Of a stretch of 64,000 nt of DNA, positions 44,069 to 53,462 are shown piece by piece. The translations under genes were made by a program, and so were the position numbers. This stretch comes from Microbacterium sp. SORGH_AS_0428 (lineage in GTDB: Bacteria > Actinomycetota > Actinomycetes > Actinomycetales > Microbacteriaceae): contig NZ_JAVIZT010000001.1 in NCBI RefSeq assembly GCF_031453615.1, positions 1,550,001 to 1,614,000 on the forward strand, in the 5' to 3' direction. A model generated the notes under the pieces. It did not search any database. It was given only the letters and a program-made list of their open reading frames with translations, and was not told the origin of the DNA. Numbering within the stretch: position 1 is the stretch's first letter; each line of letters opens with the position of its first letter.

Positions 44069-45111
44069 GTCTGCCGCCGCAGTTCACGGGCGCACCCGCC
44101 GGAGTCGGAGCACGACTCGCCGCCTTCACGATCGACGTCGCCATCGTCGTCGCGCTGGGCGTCACCGTCGCCCTCGTCAGCGGGTCCGCCGTGTTCGGGC
44201 TGCTCGTGGGCGCAGAGGCCGTCCTCGCGCTGTGGGTCCTGCAGGCCCGCACCGGGTCCGGGCCCGGAAAGGCTCTGCTCGGACTGCGCGTCGCGCGCCT
44301 GGACGCACCGTACTCCCCCGGCGCGGGCCGCAGCTTCGTGCGCGGTCTCCTCGTCGGCATCGGCTCCCTCGTGTTCGGCGCGGGCGCGTGGGTCGTCGAG
44401 GGATCCGCGACCGCCGACCGCTCCGGTCTGCGCCGCTCCTGGGCCGACCGCGCCGCGCAGACCGTCGTCGTCGCCGTCCCCCGCCGCCCCGCAGCGGAGC
44501 GGCGGAGCAGACGGCGCTCGACCGACGAGATCGTCGCCGTCCCCTCCCCGACCGTCATCGCACGCCCCTGGTCGCCCGAACCTGTCGAGTCCGGCAGAGC
44601 CCGGGGACCGATCGCCGCGCCCGCACCCGCCGAGCCGTCCGCACCGCCCGTCGCCGCAGGGGCGGCGCCCGATGTTCCGGCTCCCGCGGCGGCGGTCGCC
44701 GGCTGGGCGGGTCCCGCCGCCGCGGTGCCGGTCATCGACCAGCCCGAGTCGGGCGAGCGTCCCACCGGCGAGCTGCTTCTCATCTTCGACACCGGCCAGC
44801 GCGCGCGCCTGCCTCTGCCCGTCGCCGTCAACCTCGGGCGCAGCCCCGAGCAGACGGCGCAGACAGACCTGCTGGTGACGGTGGCCGATCCCGACTCCAG
44901 CGTCTCCAAGACCCACCTCCGGCTCGAGTTCGACCACGCGGGCCTCTGGGTCACCGACACGGGTTCGACCAACGGGACCGAGCTGCTCGACGACGACGGC
45001 CAGGTGGTGCCCCTCGCACCCCACGCGCGCACCTTCGTCGACGACGACACCCGCATCCGGATCGGGAACCGCATCTTCACCGTCAGCCGACTGATCGGAG
45101 CCGCTTCGTGA
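44065..45111 (+). CDS. RDD-family membrane protein fused to FHA domain
   Basis: 348 residues. An N-terminal RDD region (GARLAAFTIDVAIVVALGVT, then SGPGKALLGLRVARLD) with three to four membrane helices precedes a Pro/Ala linker (about 170-235). A C-terminal FHA domain (VNLGRSPEQ, SSVSKTHLRLEF, TDTGSTNGTELLD) has the phosphothreonine-reading R, S/H and N residues. Coupled to the EccD-like and EccC genes, so it may tie kinase signalling to the secretion motor. Confidence 0.8.
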   Translation: MSLPPQFTGAPAGVGARLAAFTIDVAIVVALGVTVALVSGSAVFGLLVGAEAVLALWVLQARTGSGPGKALLGLRVARLDAPYSPGAGRSFVRGLLVGIGSLVFGAGAWVVEGSATADRSGLRRSWADRAAQTVVVAVPRRPAAERRSRRRSTDEIVAVPSPTVIARPWSPEPVESGRARGPIAAPAPAEPSAPPVAAGAAPDVPAPAAAVAGWAGPAAAVPVIDQPESGERPTGELLLIFDTGQRARLPLPVAVNLGRSPEQTAQTDLLVTVADPDSSVSKTHLRLEFDHAGLWVTDTGSTNGTELLDDDGQVVPLAPHARTFVDDDTRIRIGNRIFTVSRLIGAAS

Positions 45112-48100
45112 GCAAGGGACCACGCCTGGCCCCGCCGTCCGTGCCGAGTGGTCGCATCGTGGTGCAGCCGCCCCCGGAGCTGGTTCCGAACGAGGGCGGC
45201 AGCAGCATGCTCACCTCCCTGCTGCCGATGCTCGGCAGCGTGGGCGCGATCGTGATGGTGACGATCTCCAACGCGGGCCCGACCGGATTCATCACCGGCG
45301 GCATGTTCCTGCTGTCCTCCCTCGGCTTCGTCGCCGTCAACGGATGGCGCCAGCGTGCGCAGCGCAACGCCCAGGTGCTCGGCAACCGCCGCGAATACCT
45401 CGCCTATCTCAGCGATCTGCGCGAGACCGTCCGCACGGCCGCCCGCAAGCAGCGTCGTCACGGTGCGTGGGTGACACCGTCGCCCTCCGCACTGCCCTTC
45501 ATCGCCGAGGAGCGCACCCGTGTCTGGGAGCGTCAGCCCGGCGACGAGAACTTCCTGCTCACCCGGATCGGCGCGTGCGACCAGCCGCTGTGCATCTCTC
45601 TCGAAGCCCCCGACCTTCCGCCGCTCGCCCAGCTCGACCCGGTCGCCGCATCCGCCGCCCACCGCTTCATGCTCACGCACGAGATCCAGCCGGATCTGCC
45701 CCTGGGCGTGACCCTGACCGACTACGCGCGCATCGAGATCGTCGGCCCCGACGAGGATGCGGTGCGCGCCCTCGCGCGTGCGATGGTCGTGGGCGCTGCG
45801 ACCCTGCAGGATCCCGAGGACGTCGTCGTCGCGATCCTCGCCGGAGGCGATCAGCTGCCCGCCTGGGAATGGGCGAAGTGGCTGCCGCACGCGCTCTCGT
45901 CCCGCTCCAGCGACAAGCTGGGGCCCGCACGCATGATCGCCTCGTCGCTGGACGACCTCGAAGACCTGCTGCCCGCCGGGCTCCGCGAGCGCGCGCGATT
46001 CGCCCGCGGCGGCGGCGCCACCCCGCACGTGATCCTCGTCGTCGACGGCGTGCAGCTGCCGATGGGAGACCCCGTCGTCGGCGGCGACGGGATGCTGGGC
46101 GTCACCGTCGTGGAACTCCCCGGCCGCTGGGGAGAGCTCGAGAACCCCGACGTCCTGCGCATCGTCATGCCGGAAGCCGCCGCATCCGATCGTCACGCCG
46201 AGCTCATCGACGTGGTCTCGGGCTCGCGCACCTTCACCCCCGACACGACCTCGATCGCCGTGGCCGAGGCCACCGCGCGTCGGCTCATGCCGCTGTACTC
46301 GAACCCTGCGGCGCTCGCCGAGACGCCCGGCGCCCAGCAGGGTCAACGCGAGCTCGTCGAGCTGCTCGGCATGCCCGATGTGCGCGAGATCGACTTCGAC
46401 CGCACCTGGTCGGGACGCCTGGAACGCGACCGCCTGCGCGTGCCGATCGGTCAGGACACGACGGGCGCGCCGCTCGTGCTCGACCTCAAGGAAGCCGCCC
46501 AGCAGGGTATGGGGCCGCACGGCGTGATGATCGGCGCCACGGGTTCCGGTAAGTCCGAGGTGCTGCGCACGCTCGTGCTCGCCCTCGCGCTGACCCATTC
46601 GCCCGAGCAGTTGAACTTCGTGCTCGTCGACTTCAAGGGTGGCGCGACCTTCGCCGGCATGGCGGGGATGCCTCACGTCTCGGCGATCATCACCAACCTC
46701 GGCAGCGAGCTCGCCCTCGTCGACCGCTTCCAGGACGCCCTGCAGGGTGAGATCGTGCGCCGGCAGGAGCTGCTGCGCGCCGCCGGCAACTTCGCCAACG
46801 TGTCGGACTACGAGAAGGCCCGCCGCGGCGGACGCACCGACCTCGCGCCGCTTCCGGCTCTGCTGATCGTGGCCGACGAGTTCAGCGAGCTGCTCGCCGC
46901 GAAGCCGGAGTTCGTGGAGAGCTTCATCAACATCGGCCGCGTCGGCCGATCGCTCCAGGTGCACCTGCTGCTGGCGTCGCAGCGTCTGGAGGAGGGCAAG
47001 CTCCGCGGCCTCGACACCTACCTGTCGTACCGCATCGGCCTGCGCACGTTCTCGGCCGCCGAGTCGCGCACGATCATCGGCACCCCCGACGCGTACACCC
47101 TGCCGCAGGAGCCCGGTGTGGGCTACCTCAAGGCCGACACCGACAACCTCGTGCAGTTCCGCGCCGCCTATGTCTCGGGAACGCCCAAGACGAAGCTCAC
47201 CGGGGGGCGCTCGAGCGAGTCGGCGGACACGTCCGGTGAGGCCGCGCGTATCGAGGTCTTCACCGCCGCACCTCAACCGCTCGAGCTCATCGAGGAGCCC
47301 GTCGACACCTCGCGCGACATCGTGTCGCAGCCGGTCGAGGAGCGATCCACCTTCCAGATCGCGGTCGAGCGGATGAAGGGTCGCGGCCCCGCCGCCCACC
47401 AGGTGTGGCTGCCGCCGCTCGAGCAGCCCTCGTCGCTCGACGAGCTCATGCCCGACCTGGTCGTCGACCCGCGCATGGGCCTCCACTCCCCCGCCTGGCG
47501 CGCAGCCGGCGCCCTCACGGTCCCGCTCGGAATCGTCGACGTGCCGCTGGAGCAGCGTCGCGAGAACCTCGTGGTCTCGCTCGGCGGAGCAGCCGGTCAC
47601 GTGGCGATCGTCGGAAGCCCGCTGAGCGGCAAGTCGACGCTCGCCCGCACGCTCGTCTCGGCCCTCGCGCTGACGGCGACACCGCTGGAGCTGCAGTTCT
47701 ACGTGCTGGACTTCGGCGGCGGTACCTTCACGGGTCTGCAGCGCCACCCGCATGTCGCCGGCGTCGCCACGCGCACGGAGGCGGAGGCCATCCGCCGCAC
47801 CGTCGCCGAGGTGGAGTCGATCATCGACGAGCGCGAGCGCTACTTCCGCCAGAACGGCATCGACTCGATCGACACCTACCGGCTGCGCCGCAGCCAGGGC
47901 GTCGTCGACGACGGCTACGGCGACGTGTTCCTCGTCGTCGACGGATGGGCGACGTTGCGCGCCGACTACGAGGCGCTCGAGACGCGCGTGCAGACCATCG
48001 CCGCGCGCGGCCTCAGCTTCGGCGTGCACGTGATCGTGACGGCCAACCGCTGGCTCGAGATCCGCGCGAGCCTCAAGGACCTCATCCAGACCCGCCTCGA

Positions 48101-49079
48101 GCTGCGCCTGGGAGACCCGACGGACTCCGAGATCGACCGGAAGCAGGCCGCCAACGTTCCCGCCGGCCAGCCCGGTCGAGGCCTCAGCGCCAAGCGCCTG
48201 CAGATGCTCGCCGCACTGCCGCGCATCGACGGCTCCTCCGACGTGGCAGCCCTCGTCGACGGCGTCGACGACATGGTCGCCCGCGTCGGCGCCGCATGGC
48301 AGGGCCCGGCAGGACCGAAGCTGCGGCTGCTGCCGGAGATGATCACCCTCGACGAGGTCCGCGCGCAGACCACGCCCGACGATGCCCGCATCCTGCTCGG
48401 TGTCGACGAAGCGCAGCTGGCGCCCTTCGGCATCGACCCGCGCAAGGAAGCCCACCTGTTCCTGTACGGCGACTCCGGGATGGGCAAGTCGTCGTTCCTT
48501 CGGGGCATCGCGCAGGAGATCATGCGCAAGTACGGTCCGACCGAGGCGAAGATCTTCGCGGTCGATTACCGCCGCTCGCTGCTGGGCGAGATCCCGCAGG
48601 AATACCTGGGCGCCTACCTCACCTCGCATGAGCCCGCCACGAGCGGCCTCGCCGAGCTCGCCCAGTTCTTCTCGAGCCGCATCCCGGGGCCCGATGTGAC
48701 CCCCGAGCAGCTGCGTGAGCGCAGCTGGTGGAAGGGCGCCGAGGGCTTCGTGCTGGTCGATGACTACGACCTCGTCGCGACGAGCCAGGGCAACCCTCTC
48801 GCCGTGCTGCAGCCGCTGCTGGCGCAGGCCGGCGACCTGGGCCTGCACGTGATCCTCACGCGCCGCACCGGTGGTGCGAGCCGCGCGGCCTACGACCCCA
48901 TCATCCAGCGCTTCACCGATCTGGGCGTCACCGGCATCCTGCTCGGCGGCAACCCGGAGGAGGGCCCGCTCATCGGTCGCGTGAAGGCTGCCCCCGCGGC
49001 GCCGGGTCGTGCCCAGATCGTGAGCCGTGAGCAGGGCCTGCTCTCCGCCCAGCTCGCCTTCTCCCCCTCGACCCACTGA
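45108..49079 (+). CDS. eccC: T7SS motor ATPase EccC
   Basis: 1323-residue FtsK/SpoIIIE-type ATPase that recognises WXG100 substrates and drives export. Two membrane helices lie at about 33-80. Three ATPase domains follow: Walker A GATGSGKS at about 475-482, GSPLSGKS at about 836-843 and GDSGMGKS at about 1121-1128. Walker B-type stretches are LLIVADEFSELL (domain 1), VFLVVDGW (domain 2, no Glu) and FVLVDDYD (domain 3). Domain 1 keeps the catalytic Glu and is the likely active motor, as in other EccC proteins. GTG overlaps the previous gene. This is the only EccC in the window, though locus 1 holds the matching EccB, EccD and mycosin. Confidence 0.95.
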   Translation: MSKGPRLAPPSVPSGRIVVQPPPELVPNEGGSSMLTSLLPMLGSVGAIVMVTISNAGPTGFITGGMFLLSSLGFVAVNGWRQRAQRNAQVLGNRREYLAYLSDLRETVRTAARKQRRHGAWVTPSPSALPFIAEERTRVWERQPGDENFLLTRIGACDQPLCISLEAPDLPPLAQLDPVAASAAHRFMLTHEIQPDLPLGVTLTDYARIEIVGPDEDAVRALARAMVVGAATLQDPEDVVVAILAGGDQLPAWEWAKWLPHALSSRSSDKLGPARMIASSLDDLEDLLPAGLRERARFARGGGATPHVILVVDGVQLPMGDPVVGGDGMLGVTVVELPGRWGELENPDVLRIVMPEAAASDRHAELIDVVSGSRTFTPDTTSIAVAEATARRLMPLYSNPAALAETPGAQQGQRELVELLGMPDVREIDFDRTWSGRLERDRLRVPIGQDTTGAPLVLDLKEAAQQGMGPHGVMIGATGSGKSEVLRTLVLALALTHSPEQLNFVLVDFKGGATFAGMAGMPHVSAIITNLGSELALVDRFQDALQGEIVRRQELLRAAGNFANVSDYEKARRGGRTDLAPLPALLIVADEFSELLAAKPEFVESFINIGRVGRSLQVHLLLASQRLEEGKLRGLDTYLSYRIGLRTFSAAESRTIIGTPDAYTLPQEPGVGYLKADTDNLVQFRAAYVSGTPKTKLTGGRSSESADTSGEAARIEVFTAAPQPLELIEEPVDTSRDIVSQPVEERSTFQIAVERMKGRGPAAHQVWLPPLEQPSSLDELMPDLVVDPRMGLHSPAWRAAGALTVPLGIVDVPLEQRRENLVVSLGGAAGHVAIVGSPLSGKSTLARTLVSALALTATPLELQFYVLDFGGGTFTGLQRHPHVAGVATRTEAEAIRRTVAEVESIIDERERYFRQNGIDSIDTYRLRRSQGVVDDGYGDVFLVVDGWATLRADYEALETRVQTIAARGLSFGVHVIVTANRWLEIRASLKDLIQTRLELRLGDPTDSEIDRKQAANVPAGQPGRGLSAKRLQMLAALPRIDGSSDVAALVDGVDDMVARVGAAWQGPAGPKLRLLPEMITLDEVRAQTTPDDARILLGVDEAQLAPFGIDPRKEAHLFLYGDSGMGKSSFLRGIAQEIMRKYGPTEAKIFAVDYRRSLLGEIPQEYLGAYLTSHEPATSGLAELAQFFSSRIPGPDVTPEQLRERSWWKGAEGFVLVDDYDLVATSQGNPLAVLQPLLAQAGDLGLHVILTRRTGGASRAAYDPIIQRFTDLGVTGILLGGNPEEGPLIGRVKAAPAAPGRAQIVSREQGLLSAQLAFSPSTH

Positions 49080-49099
49080 CGCCTCGGGTCGCCCTTTTT

Positions 49100-49174
49100 C
49101 CCGCGAGACTGCATTTCCCGCACGAGATCACTGTCATTACCCGTGATCTCGTGATGAGGATGCAGTCTCGCGGG
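49100..49174. repeat. Palindrome family B, copy 1
   Basis: Nested inverted repeat: outer 15-base stem CCCGCGAGACTGCAT / ATGCAGTCTCGCGGG and inner 11-base stem CACGAGATCAC / GTGATCTCGTG around loop TGTCATTACCC. It lies between the convergent eccC and LysR genes and could terminate both. The loop is the reverse complement of copy 2's loop, so this copy is inverted relative to it. Confidence 0.85.
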
Positions 49175-49195
49175 CGTGGAGAGGGCGGGCCGGGC

Positions 49196-50086
49196 TCAGG
49201 ATGCGGGCAGGAGCTCGCGGATGAGGCGCACCGCGGGTGAGTCGGTCATGCTCGTGCGCCACACCAGGGCGACACGACGCGTCGGCTCCGGGTCGCGCAC
49301 CGGAACCGCGACCACGGAGTCCGGGAGCTGCCCGCGCCCCAGGCGGGGGACGAGCGCCACGGCGACCCCGTGAGCGACCAGCTCGATCTGCGAGGCGAAC
49401 TCGCGGCACCAAAAGTCGATGCGCGGCGGATGCGGTTCTGCGCGGAACATGTGGCAGAACCACTCGTAGCAGATGGTTCCATCCGGCGTGGAGGACCACA
49501 CGTGATCGCGCACGTCGACAGGGGTCACCGCATCCCTCGACGCGAGATGGTCGTCGCGGTGAACGAGCAGGTCCGCCGTGTCACGCAGGAACCCGGCACT
49601 GCGCACGCTCGGCGGCAGGGTGAGCGAGACGCCCTCCCAGTTGTGCACGATCGCCAGATCCAACGTGCCTGCGGTGACCGCATCGACCGCGTCCCACGGC
49701 TCGACTTCGGTGACGGTCAGCCGCAGATCCGGCGCCTCGGCCGACGCCCGCGTCACGAGCCCGGGCACGAGGCCGCGCACGGCGGTCGAGAAGACCCCGA
49801 GCCGCAGTGTGCCGGTGGGCCTCGCTCCCGCGTCGTGCAGCCGCGAACGCAGCTGCTCCACCTGCGCACGCAGGTGGACCCCCTCCTCGACGAGCCGGCG
49901 CCCCGCGGCGGTGAGGACCACACCGCGCCCCTGCCGGTCGATGAGTCGGGCACCGAGATCGCGCTCCAGCCGCTTGATCTGCTGCGACACGGCCGAGGGC
50001 GTGTAGTCGAGCTCGGCGGCTGCCGCGTGGACGGTGCCGGTGCGAGCGAGGGCAAGCAGCGCGTCGACGGCCGCAAGATCGATCAT
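49196..50086 (-). CDS. LysR-family transcriptional regulator
   Basis: 296 residues. Winged-helix DNA-binding N-terminus (LAAVDALLALARTGTVHAAA, then SAVSQQIKRLERDLGARLIDR-type helix, core SAVSQQIKRLERDLG) and a C-terminal ligand-binding region (LRLGVFSTAVRGLVPGLV onward). Divergent from an EamA transporter gene with an 84-base gap, the usual arrangement for a LysR regulator and its target. Confidence 0.9.
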   Translation of the reverse strand: MIDLAAVDALLALARTGTVHAAAAELDYTPSAVSQQIKRLERDLGARLIDRQGRGVVLTAAGRRLVEEGVHLRAQVEQLRSRLHDAGARPTGTLRLGVFSTAVRGLVPGLVTRASAEAPDLRLTVTEVEPWDAVDAVTAGTLDLAIVHNWEGVSLTLPPSVRSAGFLRDTADLLVHRDDHLASRDAVTPVDVRDHVWSSTPDGTICYEWFCHMFRAEPHPPRIDFWCREFASQIELVAHGVAVALVPRLGRGQLPDSVVAVPVRDPEPTRRVALVWRTSMTDSPAVRLIRELLPAS

Positions 50087-50109
50087 GGCGCGAATGTATC
50101 ACCGCGCTT

Positions 50110-50121
50110 CATGAATTCATG
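50110..50121. promoter_or_regulatory. Candidate LysR operator, 12-base palindrome
   Basis: CATGAATTCATG is a perfect palindrome in the 84-base gap between the divergent LysR and EamA genes. It is unusually AT-rich for this genome. Position fits an autoregulatory LysR site. Confidence 0.4.
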
Positions 50122-50170
50122 CAGAACTGTGCGCTGGTGCTACACGAAACTGCTCGGCGACGATGGGCGG

Positions 50171-51115
50171 GTGCCCCTTCGTTCTTCTCTGCTCGCCTCC
50201 CTCGTCGCCGTCATCTGGGGCGTGAACTTCGTCGTCATCGACGCGGGCCTGGACGGCATGCCGCCCGCGCTGTTCGTCGCGCTCCGATTCGCCGCCGTCC
50301 TCGTGCCCGCCATCTTCTTCGTCCCGCGACCACGGGGCCGGATGCGGGACGTCCTGCTCATCGGGCTGTTCATGAGCCTCGGTCAGTTCGGGCTGCTGTA
50401 CACGGCGCTCGCGATGGGGATGCCGCCGGGGCTCGCCTCCCTCGTGCTGCAGGCCCAGGTGGCCTTCACGATCATCTTCGCCGCGCTGGCCCTGCGCGAG
50501 ACTCCCCGCCGCGCGCAGGTCGTGGGCGTTGTCGTCGGCGCCGCCGGTCTCGGCATCGTCGCCGCCGGACGGGATGCCGCCACTCCCGCGCTCGCTCTCG
50601 TGGTGACGCTCGCGGCCGCCGCCTCGTGGGCGATCGGCAACGTCATCGCACGCCGGCTCGGCGGCACGGGGCAGGGCGGCGCACGCGCGGGGCTGTCGGT
50701 GACCGTCTGGTCGGCGCTCGTCGTCCCCGTGCCGATGGTCCTCCTCGCCGTCGCCCTCGACGGGCCGGATGCGGTCGCCACCGCACTCACCCACCTCACC
50801 CCCGCGCAGCTGCTGTCCACCGCCTACACGGCGTGGCTCGCGAGCCTGGTCGGCTACGGCATCTGGAACACCCTGCTGGCCCGGCACACCGCATCCGCCG
50901 TCGTCCCGTTCACGATGCTCGTGCCGCCGGTCGGGATCGCGGCGGCGTGGCTCACGCTCGGCGAGGTACCCGCACCGGCCGAGCTCGTCGGCGGCGCGGT
51001 TCTGCTGGTCGGCGTCGCCATCGCGGTGCTGCCGCCGCGCGGTCAGAAGGTGAGCGGGGTGTCCTCGGGCACACGCAGCCGGAGCCCGGCCGGCGCAGGC
51101 CAGCCGAGTTCGTAG
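50171..51115 (+). CDS. EamA/DMT-family transporter
   Basis: 314 residues, ten membrane helices in two repeats of five, the drug/metabolite transporter layout. LLASLVAVIWGVNFVVIDAG, LVLQAQVAFTIIFAALALRE, WLASLVGYGIWNTLLARHTA and PVGIAAAWLTLGE are EamA-like. Probably exports an amino acid or related metabolite under LysR control. The GTG at 50171 is in frame and starts right at helix 1. The last 25 residues are hydrophilic and overlap the opposing gene. Confidence 0.85.
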   Translation: MPLRSSLLASLVAVIWGVNFVVIDAGLDGMPPALFVALRFAAVLVPAIFFVPRPRGRMRDVLLIGLFMSLGQFGLLYTALAMGMPPGLASLVLQAQVAFTIIFAALALRETPRRAQVVGVVVGAAGLGIVAAGRDAATPALALVVTLAAAASWAIGNVIARRLGGTGQGGARAGLSVTVWSALVVPVPMVLLAVALDGPDAVATALTHLTPAQLLSTAYTAWLASLVGYGIWNTLLARHTASAVVPFTMLVPPVGIAAAWLTLGEVPAPAELVGGAVLLVGVAIAVLPPRGQKVSGVSSGTRSRSPAGAGQPSS

Positions 51116-51411
51116 GTGCGAAGGGGCGCGTCGATCGCGCCGAAGTCCTCGCTCTTGACCACGATGCGCTCCGGGGTCACCTCCACGAGCCGCACCGCCA
51201 GGGGCGCTGCGCCCTCGCGCTCCAGCATCCACTTCTCGGCGAGCCAGCCGAGCCCGCGCTCCTCGAGCGCCTCTTCCGCATCGAGCCACTCGACGGCTGC
51301 GGTCATGTCATGGCCGAGGAGGTCGACGGCGACCCAGCCGGATCCTTCCGGCCGGATCCAGCCGAGCAGCTCGCCGTCGTCGCGGCGGTGCGGGGTCCAG
51401 TCCGGGTTCAT
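51043..51411 (-). CDS. Small unknown protein
   Basis: 122 soluble residues, with MNPDWTPHRRDDGELLGWIR at the start and VEVTPERIVVKSEDFGAID later. Pattern resembles small actinobacterial proteins of unknown function. Its 3' end overlaps the EamA 3' end by 73 bases in the opposite direction. Coding evidence is a clean N-terminus and mixed composition. Confidence 0.6.
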   Translation of the reverse strand: MNPDWTPHRRDDGELLGWIRPEGSGWVAVDLLGHDMTAAVEWLDAEEALEERGLGWLAEKWMLEREGAAPLAVRLVEVTPERIVVKSEDFGAIDAPLRTYELGWPAPAGLRLRVPEDTPLTF

Positions 51412-51441
51412 CCCGCCACCCTACGGCCCCGCCCCACCTGC

Positions 51442-51514
51442 CCGCGAGACTGCATTTCGAGCACGAGATCACGGGTAATGACAGTGATCTCGTGATGGAA
51501 ATGCAGTCTCGCGG
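51442..51514. repeat. Palindrome family B, copy 2
   Basis: Outer 16-base stem CCGCGAGACTGCATTT / AAATGCAGTCTCGCGG and inner 11-base stem CACGAGATCAC / GTGATCTCGTG around loop GGGTAATGACA. It lies between two divergent genes, upstream of both, so here it cannot be a simple terminator. Confidence 0.85.
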
Positions 51515-51551
51515 ATGGGGGCAGCGGCAGGGAGGGGCGGCGGCAGAACGC

Positions 51552-51600
51552 GTGACAGTGCGGTGACAGCGGCGGGGGCGGCGTGACAGCGGCGTGACCG
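51552..51600 (+). promoter_or_regulatory. Four GTGACMG heptamers upstream of the ABC exporter
   Basis: GTGACAG at 51552, 51563 and 51583 and GTGACCG at 51594 form two pairs, each with 11-base spacing, 20 bases apart. Direct heptamers at 11-base spacing are the known binding pattern of SARP/OmpR-type activators. The gene for a BTAD-type regulator follows the transporter. A weak CACTCT about 11 bases downstream might be the -10 box. The transporter ATG is at 51645. Confidence 0.5.
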
Positions 51601-51644
51601 CAGGGACGGCGCACTCTGGGAGCACGCCAGCAGAAAGGCTCCCC

Positions 51645-52636
<992 letters not shown>

Positions 52637-52640
<4 letters not shown>

Positions 52641-53461
52641 CTACCCTCGCACCCCACCGCATCGTGCCCGCCACCGAGCGCGCACTGAAGAACCGGACGA
52701 GCCTGTCGCAGACGGTGAGCAACACCCTCACCATGGCCTACCGCGGCCTCGTGAAGATCCGGCGCACACCGGAGCAGCTCGTCGATGTCACCCTGCAGCC
52801 GATCATCTTCACCCTGATGTTCGCGTACATCTTCGGCGGCGCGATCTCGGGCGATGTGCAGAACTACCTGCCGCTGCTGATCCCCGGCATCCTCGTGCAG
52901 ACGGTCATCACCACCTCTGTCGTGACCGGCACGCAGCTGCGCGAAGACATGGACAAGGGCGTGTTCGATCGCTTCCGCTCCCTGCCCATCGCGCGGATCG
53001 CGCCCCTGTCGGGCGCGCTGCTGGCTGACACCCTGCGCTACACGATCGCCACCACCCTCACCTTCGGTATGGGCTTCGTCATGGGCTACCGGCCCGGCGG
53101 CGGCGTGCTCGCCGTGATCGGCGCGGGCCTGCTGGTGATCGTCTCGTCGTGGGCGATGAGCTGGATCTTCGCGTTCTTCGGCGTGATCGCCCGCACCGCG
53201 GCCAGCGTGCAGGGCATCTCGATGCTGGCGCTGTTCCCGCTGACGTTCCTCTCGAACGCGTTCGTCCCGGTCGACACGCTGCCCGACGTGCTGCGGTGGT
53301 TCGCGGAGATCAACCCGATCTCCCACCTCATCACCGCTGTGCGAGACCTCGCGAACTCCGGAGTCGTCGGCAGCGACCTGTTCGTCTCGCTCGCCGGCGC
53401 CGCCGTCATCGTGGCGATCTTCGCCCCGCTGACCGTGCGTGCCTACATGCGCAAGGCCTGA
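52637..53461 (+). CDS. ABC-2 permease (DrrB-like)
   Basis: 274 residues, six membrane helices. IRRTPEQLVDVTLQPIIFTLMF (core EQLVDVTLQPIIFTL) and FLSNAFVPVDTLPDVLRWFAEINPISH (core SNAFVPVDTLP) are typical of DrrB-type exporters. ATGA overlap with the ATPase. Its stop lies one base from the stop of the convergent regulator. Confidence 0.88.
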
Positions 53462-53462
53462 T

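Noticed and set aside
43977..49076. A 1699-codon open frame on the minus strand opposite eccC
   Set aside because: It is the antisense shadow of EccC, its neighbour and the RDD-FHA gene; composition is Arg/Gly/Val/His-rich with no domain, while the plus strand encodes a complete EccC.
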